From contig JAGPXD010000002.1 in assembly GCA_020746995.1 (NCBI GenBank), forward strand, positions 2,232,001-2,296,000: a DNA stretch of 64,000 nt, given 5' to 3'. This document shows, one piece after another, positions 53,827-64,000 of the stretch. Under the pieces are notes generated by a model, which saw nothing but the letters and a program-made list of their open reading frames with translations, had not been told where the DNA came from and did not search any database. Position numbers and translations under genes: made by a program. Numbering within the stretch: the stretch's first letter is position 1; each line of letters opens with the position of its first letter. Source of the DNA: Plectosphaerella cucumerina (taxonomy: Eukaryota > Ascomycota > Sordariomycetes > Glomerellales > Plectosphaerellaceae).

Positions 53827-55088
53827 CTACAGGAAGAGAGGCACCATCGCCGCCAGTCCGAGCACCTTGGGCAGCGACATCCATCCTTCAACCTTACCAG
53901 CGCCGTTGGAATCGCCGCCGCCGCCGCCAGCAGATGTGCCGCCAGTCTCGGCCGGGGGATCCTGCTCGGACGCGGTCGTCTCCTCCGTCGATGAGCCACC
54001 CACGCCACCGTCATCGTTGTTGTCCTCATCATCGTTGTCATCGGCAGGGTCCGAAGGCCGCGGCAGCGTGGGGAACGTCGGGACAGATGCCTCGCTCTCG
54101 GTCGACGTCGGGAAGGTGAAGCTGCGGGTCGAAGTGCTTGTCCGAGAGGCCGAAATCGAAAGGCTGGGGTCGACGCAGACATCGCGGACGTTGTCGCACA
54201 GAGTTCCCGCGTCGCAATAGCTACCATCACCACAATCGACAGCGTCCTCGGGGCGGCAGCCGGTCAGGGTGCACACCCAGTCGGCTTTACAGTAAGCTCC
54301 ATCTCCGTCGCCGCAGCATACTGATCCCGCCGGGATGCAGCTGTTGTCGCACTTGTCCTCGTCCGAGTCGCAGGTGACGCCGCCGCCGGAGCCGCCGCCG
54401 CCGCCACCACCACCTCCGGAGCCCGGTTCACATCCATTCACGGTGCACGTCTCCCCGGCGTCGCAGTGATACCCGTTGGAACAACAAGTGGCTCCAAGAG
54501 GCATGCAACCGCTTCCGCACTCTTCCGTGCCGGCCTCGCATTCGCCGGGGGCGCCAGAGCACAGCTCTCCCACGGGACAGCAGCCCAAGGTCGTGCAGTA
54601 GGTTGCCGCGCGGCAGTAAGCTCCATCTCCGTCATTGCAGCACACCCCTCTATAATCAAAGTCAGTAACTTCCTTTTACAGTTGTGTCAGGAGTTGTCAG
54701 AAGTATGTCGTAGGAGATGACAGCCCGTGGACCCCAGGTGGAGGACCGACTCGCGACATATTCTCCCACGACTCCTGACACAACTTGATAGGATGATAAA
54801 GAAATCGGGGAAACAGTACGTCAGGGGAATGCAGCCGTCGTCGCATCGCTTATATCCGATCTCGCAGGTGCCCTGGCGAGCAACGAGAACATTGTCGCGG
54901 TACTCGATCACACCGTCACGACTCTTGAGGGCCCCCAGCTTGACCGCCGAGGCGCGAAGCGCCCCATGGTGTCCAGGGTTCGGGCTGACCAGGGCGTGGG
55001 CGGCCTCGAAGGCGAACAGGTCTGCGGCCGAGGCGAGATGGGCCGTGGCGAGCCCTGCCACAAGGCCGGTGATGGGGTGAAGCTTCAT
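53827..55088 (-). CDS. Cysteine-rich cell-surface protein, probably GPI-anchored
   Basis: Two exons (55088-54820 and 54649-53827, intron 170 nt) give 363 residues. A signal peptide (about 1-21) is followed by a short region and then repeated cysteine modules: CEIGYKRCDDGCIPLTGVCC, YCRAATYCTTLGCCPVGELC, CGSGCMPLGATCCSNGYHC, and after a poly-Gly linker CDNSCIPAGSVCCGDGDGAYC. The repeating C-x-CC pattern resembles granulin-like or other disulfide-rich wall proteins. A Ser/Thr/Asp-rich stalk and a hydrophobic C-terminus (LPKVLGLAAMVPLFL) after a Gly/Ser/Asn stretch fit GPI attachment. The function is unknown; cell-wall or host-interface roles are plausible. The unusually long intron contains an inverted-repeat insert (54680-54785). 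Confidence 0.85.
54680..54785. mobile_element. MITE-like inverted-repeat insert in an intron (106 nt)
   Basis: The ends are perfect 15-nt inverted repeats (54680-54694 AGTTGTGTCAGGAGT against 54771-54785). Imperfect pairing continues about 20 nt inward (GAAGTATGTCG against GAATATGTCG). The element sits wholly within the 170-nt intron of the cysteine-rich gene; removing it leaves 64 nt, the size of other introns here. I see no clear target-site duplication, so transposon origin is an inference, and a hairpin arising in place remains possible. Confidence 0.55.
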
Positions 55089-56155
55089 CGTCGTGTGTCG
55101 TTGAAGGCTTGCTTTGCTTCGTCTCGGTATTCAAGTGAAGAGGAGGTCCAAGTCGGAGAAGGAGGGAAAAGAGGAGGAAAAGGGGCCTGGCTGTCGGGAC
55201 ACGCCACACGAGAGATTTCGGGGGCCAGAAGCCCTTTTTCAACCCCGACCTGCAGACGCCTCCTCGCTCGCTTGCAGTCGAGGAGGATGCCGGCGGCCGT
55301 CTATTCAGCCTGACCGACAGGGGTTGTGCAGGGCGATGGCCGCCAGCAAGGCTGATATGGCTCATCTAGCCCCCAAATCATGCATGCCAAGACCGTCCGT
55401 CCGCCCCTTTGGTCGTCGGTCTGCTGTTGATCGTCGAGCTGAACAACGGTGTTCGTGCCACCAAATAAACGGTTTTCTCGGAGTATCCCCCCCTTCTTCC
55501 GAGCATCGCTCATCCATCTCCCCTTTCCTCGCCAGTCAGATTTCCTCGTCGGTCAGACGGCAAGGGGTCTCCAGCGACCGCCGTCGTCGAAACAAGACTT
55601 TCTTACCACAACTCGGGGCAACGATGCACCGCAGCAAAATAAGCTGCTTCACTAGCGTGGCTGTGCGGATGCACAGCTGCCCCAGTTTGGCCTGAAGTGG
55701 CTGCCAGATCCCCGTCCTCCGAGCCAGCTCGGCCCCGGCAAGTCGGGGGCTTCTGGCCAGTAACCGTAAAACCAGGGACCACTATCGCCGATCATCGCTC
55801 TGAGTGGCCTGGGATTGTCGCTTGCCTCGCTTACCGTGTCATGTGTTCGTGCGCTGGCAGGCAGACAATCCCCGGGACGCCCACTCGAGTTGCGAAGGAT
55901 CCAGTACCCGGTCAAGCCACATTTTGCATAGCTTGATTGATGTTGTGCTCGACCGCGGGACCATTGCCATATGTTATGAAATAGTATGACTGCATGCTCT
56001 GTCTAGAGGAAATTGGCCATCACAACTTTGTGTGTGTGCCAGGGTCGTGTGCTGGCTGCAAATGTTCTGCCCCTCGTTTCTCTGAGAAATCGCCCTCAAT
56101 AACCTACTTCCCTTCCACACCACCTTATTCTCTGCTTCAAGGTGAGAGAGCCGGA
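55089..56155. other. Intergenic, no gene supported
   Basis: About 1.07 kb with the promoter of the cysteine-rich gene and the 3' flank of the GH74 gene. No further feature is seen. Confidence 0.6.
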
Positions 56156-58410
56156 TCAAATGCTGACCTTGTTGTAGAAGACACCACGACCGTTCGTGCC
56201 GACGTACACGACACCGGCCGAGTTGGCACTTCCAGCAAGCTGGTTGGCGGCCATGGAACCGAAGCCGATGGTACCCTGGATGTCGACCCAGGTCGCGCCG
56301 TTGTTCGAGGAGCCGTAGAGCTTAGCACCGGCAGGACCCTGACCGAAGACGTACGCGTTCCAGCCCGTCGCGCTGACACCAAGAGCGATCTCGTAGGCGT
56401 CGGTGATCGCGGTCGAGACGCGAGTGAAGGACGCGCCCGAGTTGGTGCTGCGGAAGACACCGACGTTGGTCGAAGCCCAGACCTCGCCAGCCTTGATGGG
56501 GTGCGCAGCAATGCCACGGACAACGGAGGCACCAGAGAGAGCACCACCACGGCTGAAGGTCGCGCCGCTGTCCTTGGAGACGTAGAAGGCATCCGAGCCG
56601 CCGTAGAAGACGGTGGCGGTGCGCTTGTCACTGGCAATGACGGCGTTGGCGGGAAGGCCAGACACGGCGCTGAGGGCGCCGTTGTTGACGGTCCGGCGCA
56701 CGCCGTTTCCGGCCGTGGACCAAACAACAGTCTTGGCATCGGCCGAAAGAGCCACGGTGCCACCGGCGCTGTTGGTGTCCGAGGCAGCACTCAGGGCCCA
56801 GGTGACACCGCCGTCGCTTGAGGTGGCGAGCTGCTTCTCGCCGCGGACGTTACCGACGCGCACGACGTTCTTGACGCTGTTGCCGGCGTAGTCGACACCC
56901 GAGGAGCCAACGAACATGGGCGTGTTCCAGGCCGTCTTGGGGGACGTCTTGAGGTCGTTGACGCTCTTGAAGGTGAAGCCGCTGTCGTCGTGGACGCCGG
57001 CGAAGAGCTCGCTGCCGCCGGGGGCGGAGGACAGGGCGAGGACCGCGAACTCCTCGATGCCGTCGGCCAGGGAGGCCACGTTGACGTTCTTGCCCGAGTC
57101 CCAGTTGGTCAGATCGCGGCCGCCGTTGAGGGTCAGGCCGGTTCCCCACAGCCAGTGGTTGCGGTCGAGGGGGTCGATCTCGAGAGACTCGATCATCCAG
57201 CCGAGGATCTTGGTCTGGCCCACGTAGAAGTCGTTGTTGATCCAGGGAGCCTTGGCGGCGGTCATGGAGTACTTCGGCACAACGTTACCGTTGGAGCCAA
57301 AGGTCCAGATGGTGCTCCACGTGGCGCCAGAGTCGGTGGAACGGAAGAGTTGCGCGTCGGGCCACCACGAGTTGAGCGAGGCCACCATGATGGTACCGGG
57401 CTTCTGAGCGTCAAGAGCGAGACCGCCGAAGCCGTAGGTCAGGGCGGCGCCGGAAACGGGGGTGATGTTGGTCCAGGCGCCAGTGGCAATGTTGTACTTG
57501 TACACAGCACCGGCGGCGCCATCGTAGGGTCCGGTGCCGTCGCTGTAGGTGACATAGAGGACGCCCTCCTTGGGAGAGATCCTGCCCTTGTGGGGGAGGA
57601 AGCCGATGGGCTGCTTGGCCACGGCGGTGAACGTGGCACCCGCGTCGTTGGACACGTACACGGACGCCGAGCGGGTGTCGGCCGTGCCGACGAAGATACG
57701 CGAGGTGGCACCGTTCAGAGCCTTGGACGACTCATCAAAGGTGACAAAGGCGAGGCCCTGGATATCGTTGTTGATGCCGCCGGAGCCGCTCGGGTCGGGG
57801 ATGAAGGTGCCGGGGTTGGGGAAGTTGACCTTCTTGAAGGTCTTGCCGGCGTCGGTAGACTTCCACAGGCCCTTGCCGCTGCGCGCGCCGAAGAAGACAA
57901 TGTTGGAGTTGATGGGGTCGACGGCGAGACGCTCGCCCATGCCGCGGCCGGGCATGTTGCCTCCCACCTTGAAGGGAAGCTCGGAGAAGGTCCAGGTCTT
58001 GCCACGGTCCGTGCTGCGGCCGATGGCGCCATTGTTGGAGTCCCAGTCGATAGTGTACATGCCGAAGGCAGCGAGGACGACATTCGCGTTCGAGGGGTCA
58101 AGCGCCAGGGCATCAACGCCCCAGCGGTTCCTGGACGTGGTCAGCGATTTGCCGGCCGCGGCACTCTCGAGATCTAGGTCCCTTACCACTTGGCATTGTC
58201 GGCGATAAAGTCCGTGATGGGAGTCCAGGAGTCGTCGGCGTTCAGCTTGTAGATGCCGCCGATATCAGTGCGAGCATAGGCGAGGCCCTTCTCCTTGGGA
58301 TGGAAGACGATGCTGGGGATAAAGCCACCTCCACCACCAATCTTCACATTCTGCCAAGTTTGGGCGATGACCGGGGCAGCAGCCGCCAGGAGGAGGCTGA
58401 GAAACTTCAT
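56156..58410 (-). CDS. Secreted GH74 xyloglucanase
   Basis: Hydrolyses the beta-1,4-glucan backbone of xyloglucan outside the cell. Two exons (58410-58187 and 58130-56156, intron 56 nt) give 732 residues. A signal peptide (1-16) precedes two seven-bladed propeller domains marked by repeated Ser-x-Asp-x-Gly-x-Thr-Trp blades (RSTDRGKTW, KSTDAGKTF, RSTDSGATW, SKDSGATF). The two catalytic Asp residues of the family are present: Asp49 in ARTDIGGIYK and Asp488 in SSGVDYAG. No cellulose-binding module follows. The start at 58410 is preferred over an ATG four codons upstream because it begins the hydrophobic signal directly. Endo-acting versus reducing-end-specific mode cannot be decided by eye. It is divergent from the GH2 gene, which may act on galactose side chains of the same polymer. 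Confidence 0.94.
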
Positions 58411-59380
58411 GGTGCCAAGCACGATGTTAAAAAAGAGTGACGATGGTTAGGTTGATGGTTGCTCACGACAATCACGAACGGGGGCGGTCCACCAATCTAA
58501 ATACCACGAGCTCCTGATGGCGTCAGCAGCAGCAGCCAAGTGAGCACATTTCGCAAAGAGCTGCGCCGACAAGAGTCCCCTGGGGCCTGGGCCTTCCTGA
58601 GTCGTGGACCATGCTCTCCATCGTATCCATCCTCGGCCGACCTGCCGGTGGGAAAGGAGAAGACTTCCCCTCTCGGCGCGGGAGCGGGAACTCGGCCACG
58701 GATGATGTGTCCTGGCGCGAACATAAACCCGCGAGCTTCCGCGACTTCCTGAAGGCCAGGCAGGGATAAGCCTCCCCAAAGGACGGGCGTCGCCGAGATG
58801 GCCTCTCGACGACGTCGTGTCGTCCAATGATGGTGTCGTCTGACGTCCCGCCGAAGACCCGACGGACGGGTCTTCCAAGGAGCCGGCAGGGGACAGGGGT
58901 ATACTGCCGACGGGTGCGACTCGAGGATCGGTTCATCCGCTTGGTCGAGAGACTCGAAAGGACATTTGCGGTGGAGTGTGAAGCGATGGCCTGGTTTCGC
59001 AATTGATTAAATTTGAGATTGGCCGCAATGGAAGAGGCCGCGCGATTGCTTACCTCAGCGGGTGGACGGTATTCTCCAGAGTCTCTGGCCAATCAGCCTA
59101 TCTCAAGACCCATTTCCGCCGCTAATCCCTAACCGGGAAGACGCGTGCTCACCCCGCACTCTCGGCATCAAATGACCAGTGCACGTGCCGACGCTCCACG
59201 TGCCGGCCTTCAGTCCACTGGGGAGCGTGTTCGACGACCTCACCAGACCGAGATCGAGGTCGTCGAAATGGCTCTCACCCTGACCCTTGCTTCTACAACC
59301 AGGGGTGACGGACACATCTGCACAACATTCTTATCAGTAGTTTCCCATCGTTGATTATCGTACCCGTTCTATTTGTGGCC
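58411..59380. other. Divergent promoter region (GH74 / GH2)
   Basis: 970 bp between the start codons of the GH74 gene (minus) and the GH2 gene (plus). No other gene is seen. This is a likely shared control region. Confidence 0.6.
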
Positions 59381-62300
59381 ATGGCATCTCACAGCCGCTC
59401 CTCGAGCATTGATCTTGCCTCCTCTTCTCTCCATTTCAACCTGACGATCCGTGGCTACGATGACGGCTCATCGGGGGACGATGTGCCCATGGCAGATGAT
59501 GCGCCCAAGCTGGACAAAATGAGGTATATGACGTTCGGCACGAGGTATCCCAGAAACGAAAAAGAAGCAAGGTATCATCATAGCCGTCACCATCATATCA
59601 GCCGCTCTCAGAAGACCCTCGTTCAAGGCGTCGACAGCCCTGCAGCTCCTTCCAACCTCGCCAGCCCAACCCTGAGTGCTTCCCAAGACAATTTTGGTCC
59701 CCGGCCAGACTGGAACAACCTTGAGGTGCTGCACAGGAACACCTTGCCGCCCCGCAGCTACTTCCACCTGCACAACAGCACACGCACCTCTCGCGTATTG
59801 AAATCAGAGAGGTCCGTCTGCCTCTCGGGCATCTGGAAATTCGACCTTTCCGAGTCGCCCTTCCTCGGCCCCGCCAACTTCTGGCATCCCAACTATGATG
59901 CTTCCAAGTGGGATGACATTGTCGTCCCCGGCATGTGGCAGTGCCAGGGCTTCGGCAGACCTCCTCAGTACACAAACTACAACTACCCCTGGCCCGTCGA
60001 CCCTCCCAACGTGCCCCTGACGGACAACGAATGCGGCCGTTACATCATGACCTTCGAAGTCCCTCATGATTTCATTGACTCCCAGATCCGGCTGCGCTTC
60101 GAAGGCGTCGACTCGGCCTTCAAGGTCTGGGTCAACGGTAGCGAGGTTGGGTACTCGCAGGGATCCCGCAACCCAAGCGAGTTTGACGTGTCCGACTTTG
60201 TACGCATCGGCGGTCACGACCGAAACACCCTCGCTGTAGAAGTCTACCAGCGCTGCGACGGCAGCTACATCGAAGACCAGGACCAGTGGTGGCTCAGTGG
60301 CATCTTCAGGGATGTCTTTCTCCTTTCCTTCCCATGGTACGCGCCGCAGGATGTCCATGTCCAGACTGTCCTGGACGACTCCTACAGGGACGCCAAGATC
60401 ATCGTCGACATGACCTTTGGCCAGAATCTCGCTGCAGAGTCCATAGTCAGTATGTCATTGATGGACAGTAACAACAAGCCGGTCGACTTCAAAACCACGC
60501 ATGACCGAGGAACAGTCGCCGCGATGACGAAGCGGTTCGTTCTGGACGTCGAGAACCCGTACAAGTGGACAGCCGAGACACCTTACCTCTACAGCCTCAC
60601 CCTCGAGGTTGGCGCGGTAGCCATCCCACTCCGCGTCGGTTTCCGCCGGGTTGAGCTTGTCGATCGTGTCTTCTGTGTCAACGGGAGCCCCATCAAGCTT
60701 CGGGGAGTCAACAGGCACGAACACCACCCTGACTCGGGTCGTGCCGTGCCATACGAATTTATGAAGAAAGATCTCCTGCTCATGAAGAGTCACAACATCA
60801 ACGCCATTCGTACATCGCACTACATCAACGACCCCAGATTGTACGACCTAGCCGATGAGCTAGGACTCTGGATCCTCGACGAAGCCGACCTGGAGTGCCA
60901 TGGCTTCGGCGTCGTCGGAGGCGATGCCTCAAAGTTCGCGTCGGACAACCCGGATTGGGAGGACGCCTACGTCGACCGCGCCCGCCAGATGGTCATGCGC
61001 GACAAGAACCACCCGTCCATTATCATATGGTCGCTGGGTAATGAGTCATTCTACGGCCGCAACCACAGAGCCATGTACAACTACATCAAGAGCGTCGACT
61101 CCACCCGGCCCATCCACTACGAGGGCGACTGGTCGGCTAGGACGGCTGATATCCAGAGCAGGATGTACTTCTCTGTTGACAGCATCGTCGGCTGGGGCGA
61201 GGACAAGAACTGGGACAAGCCCATGGTTCTCTGCGAATATGTCCACGCTATGGGCAACGGCCCCGGCAATATCAAGGAGTACATCGAGACATTCTACAAG
61301 TACCCGCGGCTGATGGGTGGCTTCGTGTGGGAGTGGGCGAACCATGTAGGTATTGGCCTTACGTGTTCTGAGAAACATACTGACTGTCCAGGGCCTGCGA
61401 ACCACGAACAGCGAGGGTGAAGAGTACATGGCGTACGGTGGCGACTTTGGCGATGAACCCAACGACAAGAACTTTGTCATGGATGGGCTCTGCTTCTCCA
61501 ACCATACGCCGTCCCCAGGCCTTATTGAGTACAAGAAGGCCATCCAGCCGGTTCAAGTCCTTGGCTTGAAGGGCAACGAGGTTACCATCATCAACCGTTA
61601 CGATCATGTCACCCTCGACCACCTCACGTGTAACGTGTGGCCTGTCGCCGACAGCTCCCGCATCGCGCCAGTCACGACCATCAAGTTGCCAAAGGGTATC
61701 AAGCCGCACACCAAGGCCACGTTCCGCGTCCCTTATCTACCGCGCGATCCGCCAACAGAGACTTTCCTCCATGTTCAGTTTACGCTGGCAGAGGGCAGTA
61801 GTTGGGGGGAGCCTGACCACGTCGTGGCCTGGGATCAGGTCCTCGTGCACAGGCCCAAGGCGAAGAGTTGTGCGCAGCTCCAGCTCGAGCGTGCGACCTT
61901 TGCGCCCAGTGGGCCTCGAGTCGAGACCGACTCGTCCTCCTTGATGTCCGTCACCTCGACGTCCGGCGTCAAGTGGTCCTTCGATCTTGCCAAGGGCGCT
62001 CTGGTAAGCTGGACGCGCCCAAGACGTCCGGACCTGAACATCCTCACCGAGCCCATCACCCTCGACTTTTACCGTGCCCTAACCGACAACGACCGCGGCG
62101 GTCACTTTGGCCGCGAGTGGCAGGATAGGCGCCTCCACCAAACGAAGCAGTACGCTGAGGCCGTCCACTGGGAGCAGGATCCGCAGGGCGTCACCATCAC
62201 TGTTCGTGGCAAGGTGGCCCCGCCGGTTCTCGCTTGGAAGGTCGACCTGACGACCTCGTACCGCATCATGCACGACAGCCTCCTCATTACTGTCAAGGGC

Positions 62301-62822
62301 CGGCCACATGGTCTCCGCCTCCCAGGCACCTTTGCGCGCATAGGCTTGACCATGGGCATCCGTGGCGCCGAGAGCGCCCGATGGTGGGGCCGCGGCCCTG
62401 GTGAGAGCTATCGCGACAAGAAGGAAAGCCAGGCATTTGGAAACTGGGAGCAGGGCATCGAAGACCTCTTTGTCGACTACGAGTACCCGCAGGACGGGGG
62501 CAACCGTACGGATGTACGATGGGTCGAGCTCTTGGGCGAGAAGCCCGACGATGGGGACGATGATGCGGCGGCTCTCTCGAGGCTCCTCCGCGCCCGGTTT
62601 GGGGATCTGGAGGGCGCATCCTTCTCGGCGATGCACTACACAACCAAGGACCTTGACGAGTGTCAGCACCCTTACGAGCTGCACAAGCGGAAGAGGGAGG
62701 ACACCATCGTGCGGCTCGACTGGGCACACCACGGGCTCGGCACGGGCTCTTGCGGGCCGGCGACGCTGCAGCAGTACGAGCTGAAGAGCGATGACTTCGA
62801 ATTTGAGCTGCTGCTGGATTGA
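59381..62822 (+). CDS. GH2 beta-galactosidase (LacZ-like)
   Basis: Removes terminal beta-linked galactose from oligosaccharides. Two exons (59381-61345 and 61392-62822, intron 46 nt) give 1131 residues. From about residue 110 the order is that of long LacZ-type GH2 enzymes: WNNLEVLHRNTLPPRSYF, the sugar-binding domain (GIWKFDL to EDQDQWWLSGIFRDV), the Ig-like domain, the TIM barrel (RGVNRHEHHPD), and the C-terminal beta-galactosidase small-chain domain (RWWGRGPGESYRDK). The acid/base is Glu555 in LGNES and the nucleophile Glu619 in CEYVHAMGN. The N-terminal 110 residues are Ser/His/Asp-rich, not part of the fold, and may contain a missed intron or a wrong start. No signal peptide, so probably intracellular. 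The divergent GH74 neighbour suggests work on xyloglucan fragments. Confidence 0.9.
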
Positions 62823-63213
62823 TTGCGGCGTGGGCTTCTTGAGGAGCTTGGGGGCGTCGTTGGCAACCGCCACCTCAGAGGGCCTCTGCCTACAGCTCAC
62901 CAGGAGGTCGAATGATCAAGCCACGGCGTCGGTTCTGTGTCTCGCATAAATATACAGCTTGTGCCCATATATCCCATCAAAATTTTCCCCCATGCTCGTC
63001 GTGTTAGACATCTCCCAGAACCAGAATCGGACTCGAACCGCTCTGTGCTTCGATACAGGTTCGGCCTGCTAGTCGCTGGTTGCCATTGCAAGGCTCCTAG
63101 CTCCGAGATACCAAGCATCCCCCAAGGTACCACTCCTGGAATCCGCCAGTTCGATCGTTAAAAATACTAAAGAATGCAGTTTTGCGAATCAGCCCCCAAG
63201 AAAGGCCAGAAGA
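62823..63213. other. Intergenic, no gene supported
   Basis: About 390 bp containing the GH2 3' flank and the promoter of the last gene. A tRNA-like segment at 63019-63081 was examined and not accepted. Confidence 0.55.
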
Positions 63214-64000
63214 ATGAACAATCCACTCGTCGGAGCCGAGAAGTCTACGGCACATACGGCGAGCATGACACCCAGGGGTGCCCCAGCAATGTCAACAGCC
63301 GGCCCCAAAAGCTTCGATATGCCCCGGCTACCCAGGGATCTGGTGATCACGATCGGGGAACAGCTCACTTTCGAAGACCGCATGATGCGGACGTTCACCT
63401 GCAAGACCCTCCAGGGCATCCTCCACCCTTCGTGGATGAGGAGTCGACTAACGGGAGACCAGAAGCAAGCCGTGCTCGAACGTTTTGAGATGCACGAGAG
63501 CGACGTATACACCTACTGTCCCTCGTGCAACAAGCTCCATACCAATATCAAGGAACACAAACAGCGACACAACCCCGCCAGTCCTGGGCGCATCGAACAT
63601 GAAGGATGCGCCGCGGGCAGTGTCATGCCCAACTACACCTGGGAGAGAGATTCGCCGGTCATTACCTATCAGGATGCCCGCATGCTCATCAACTACCGCC
63701 GTTATGGGCGTAATGCGGGCATGTCTCCGGATGAGTTCTACCACGGCTCGGGCCGGAATTCAGTCTTCAGCTGGGCCAACACCCTGGACGTTAAGTACGT
63801 GGGAGACAAAGACTTGCTCCTGATGAAGTCGTTCCTCTGGATGGAAGGACCGAAATACGATCCGATCAACCCGCTCCAGGACGTGCAGCCGCCCTCGCCC
63901 TCCTCAGAGCCCTCGCTGGATTGCCATCACCTCTGCCGCCATGTCGGCCTGGTCAACCCGAGTCCGACCACGCTGACGCTCGAAGTCCCTTTTGCTTGCT
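63214..64000 (+). CDS. F-box-like protein, 3' end outside the window
   Basis: A single open frame runs from the ATG at 63214 to the window edge (262 codons seen, no stop). Residues about 37-75 (MPRLPRDLVITIGEQLTFEDRMMRTFTCKTLQGIL) resemble the degenerate F-box found in many fungal proteins; this block is given here only to mark its extent. A possible zinc-binding pair (YCPSCNKLH, Cys102 and Cys105) follows. The next part is hydrophilic with WERDSPVITYQDARMLINYRRYG. F-box proteins select substrates for SCF ubiquitin ligases, or are lineage-specific proteins of unknown role. The start could be a later Met (residue 18 or 26). No intron is evident in the visible part. Identification is tentative. 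Confidence 0.72.
   Translation, partial: MNNPLVGAEKSTAHTASMTPRGAPAMSTAGPKSFDMPRLPRDLVITIGEQLTFEDRMMRTFTCKTLQGILHPSWMRSRLTGDQKQAVLERFEMHESDVYTYCPSCNKLHTNIKEHKQRHNPASPGRIEHEGCAAGSVMPNYTWERDSPVITYQDARMLINYRRYGRNAGMSPDEFYHGSGRNSVFSWANTLDVKYVGDKDLLLMKSFLWMEGPKYDPINPLQDVQPPSPSSEPSLDCHHLCRHVGLVNPSPTTLTLEVPFAC

Noticed and set aside
56990..58177. Long open frame on the plus strand (395 codons) opposite the GH74 gene.
   Set aside because: It is the antisense shadow of a conserved GC-rich gene. The composition is Gly/Val/Asp-rich with no domain, and GH74 motifs on the other strand are decisive.
63019..63081. tRNA-like segment on the minus strand: GGTTCGAGTCC T-loop-like motif with ends AACCAG / CTGGTT able to pair.
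   Set aside because: Only 63 nt long, mismatches in both T stem and acceptor stem, and no acceptable D arm or anticodon arm. At most a degenerate tRNA fragment.
1..64000. Secondary-metabolite gene cluster or CRISPR/prophage system.
   Set aside because: No polyketide, peptide-synthetase or terpene backbone enzyme, no repeat-spacer array and no phage genes were seen. The two MFS transporters and three Zn2Cys6 regulators alone do not make a cluster.

Overview
This window looks like nuclear DNA of a filamentous ascomycete (Pezizomycotina, most likely a Sordariomycete with a plant-degrading or plant-associated life). The evidence is GC-rich coding sequence, short introns (mostly 46-62 nt, GT...AG) in most genes, several Zn(II)2Cys6 regulators, secreted plant-cell-wall enzymes and small Kex2-processed secreted proteins. 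The species cannot be named from the sequence. I support 23 protein genes, the last one cut by the window edge. I found no rRNA, no credible tRNA, no CRISPR array and no secondary-metabolite backbone gene. Exon boundaries were worked out by hand from splice sites, reading phase and protein continuity.

Layout. 1-8 kb: a gene-poor stretch around a Zn2Cys6 regulator (2832-5462). 8-18 kb: a small secreted crystallin-like protein, a monocarboxylate-type MFS transporter facing a GH88 unsaturated glucuronyl hydrolase, a 68-residue cysteine-rich secreted protein, and a DUF2264 protein. Transporter, GH88 and DUF2264 look like a cytosolic route for oligo-uronide use. 18-28 kb: a GT31 glycosyltransferase, a protealysin-like M4 metallopeptidase with an in-frame TAG, a secreted PI-PLC-like protein, and a large AT-hook/bZIP regulator. 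28-31.7 kb is empty. 31.7-39 kb: an LYR-type protein with a long Lys-Ala-Pro repeat tail, an Arg/Ser-rich protein of unknown function, a secreted GH43 enzyme, and a small RGG/Asn-Ser-Gly-repeat protein gene.

39-53 kb: a secreted histidine acid phosphatase (phytase family) with a changed second catalytic motif, a PL1 pectate lyase with an odd charged tail, a DHA2-type MFS transporter divergent from an ACR-2-like Zn2Cys6 regulator, and a second Zn2Cys6 regulator converging on it. 53-64 kb: a cysteine-rich, probably GPI-anchored protein whose intron carries a MITE-like inverted-repeat insert, a GH74 xyloglucanase divergent from a GH2 beta-galactosidase, and the 5' part of an F-box-like gene.

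Common theme: extracellular attack on pectin (PL1), hemicellulose (GH43) and xyloglucan (GH74) is represented together with probable intracellular finishing enzymes (GH88, DUF2264, GH2) and transporters. This is a loose neighbourhood rather than one tight operon-like cluster. The two most unusual items are the metallopeptidase locus, where a stop codon and a possible 51-nt phase-0 intron coincide, and the 106-nt inverted-repeat insert inside an intron.
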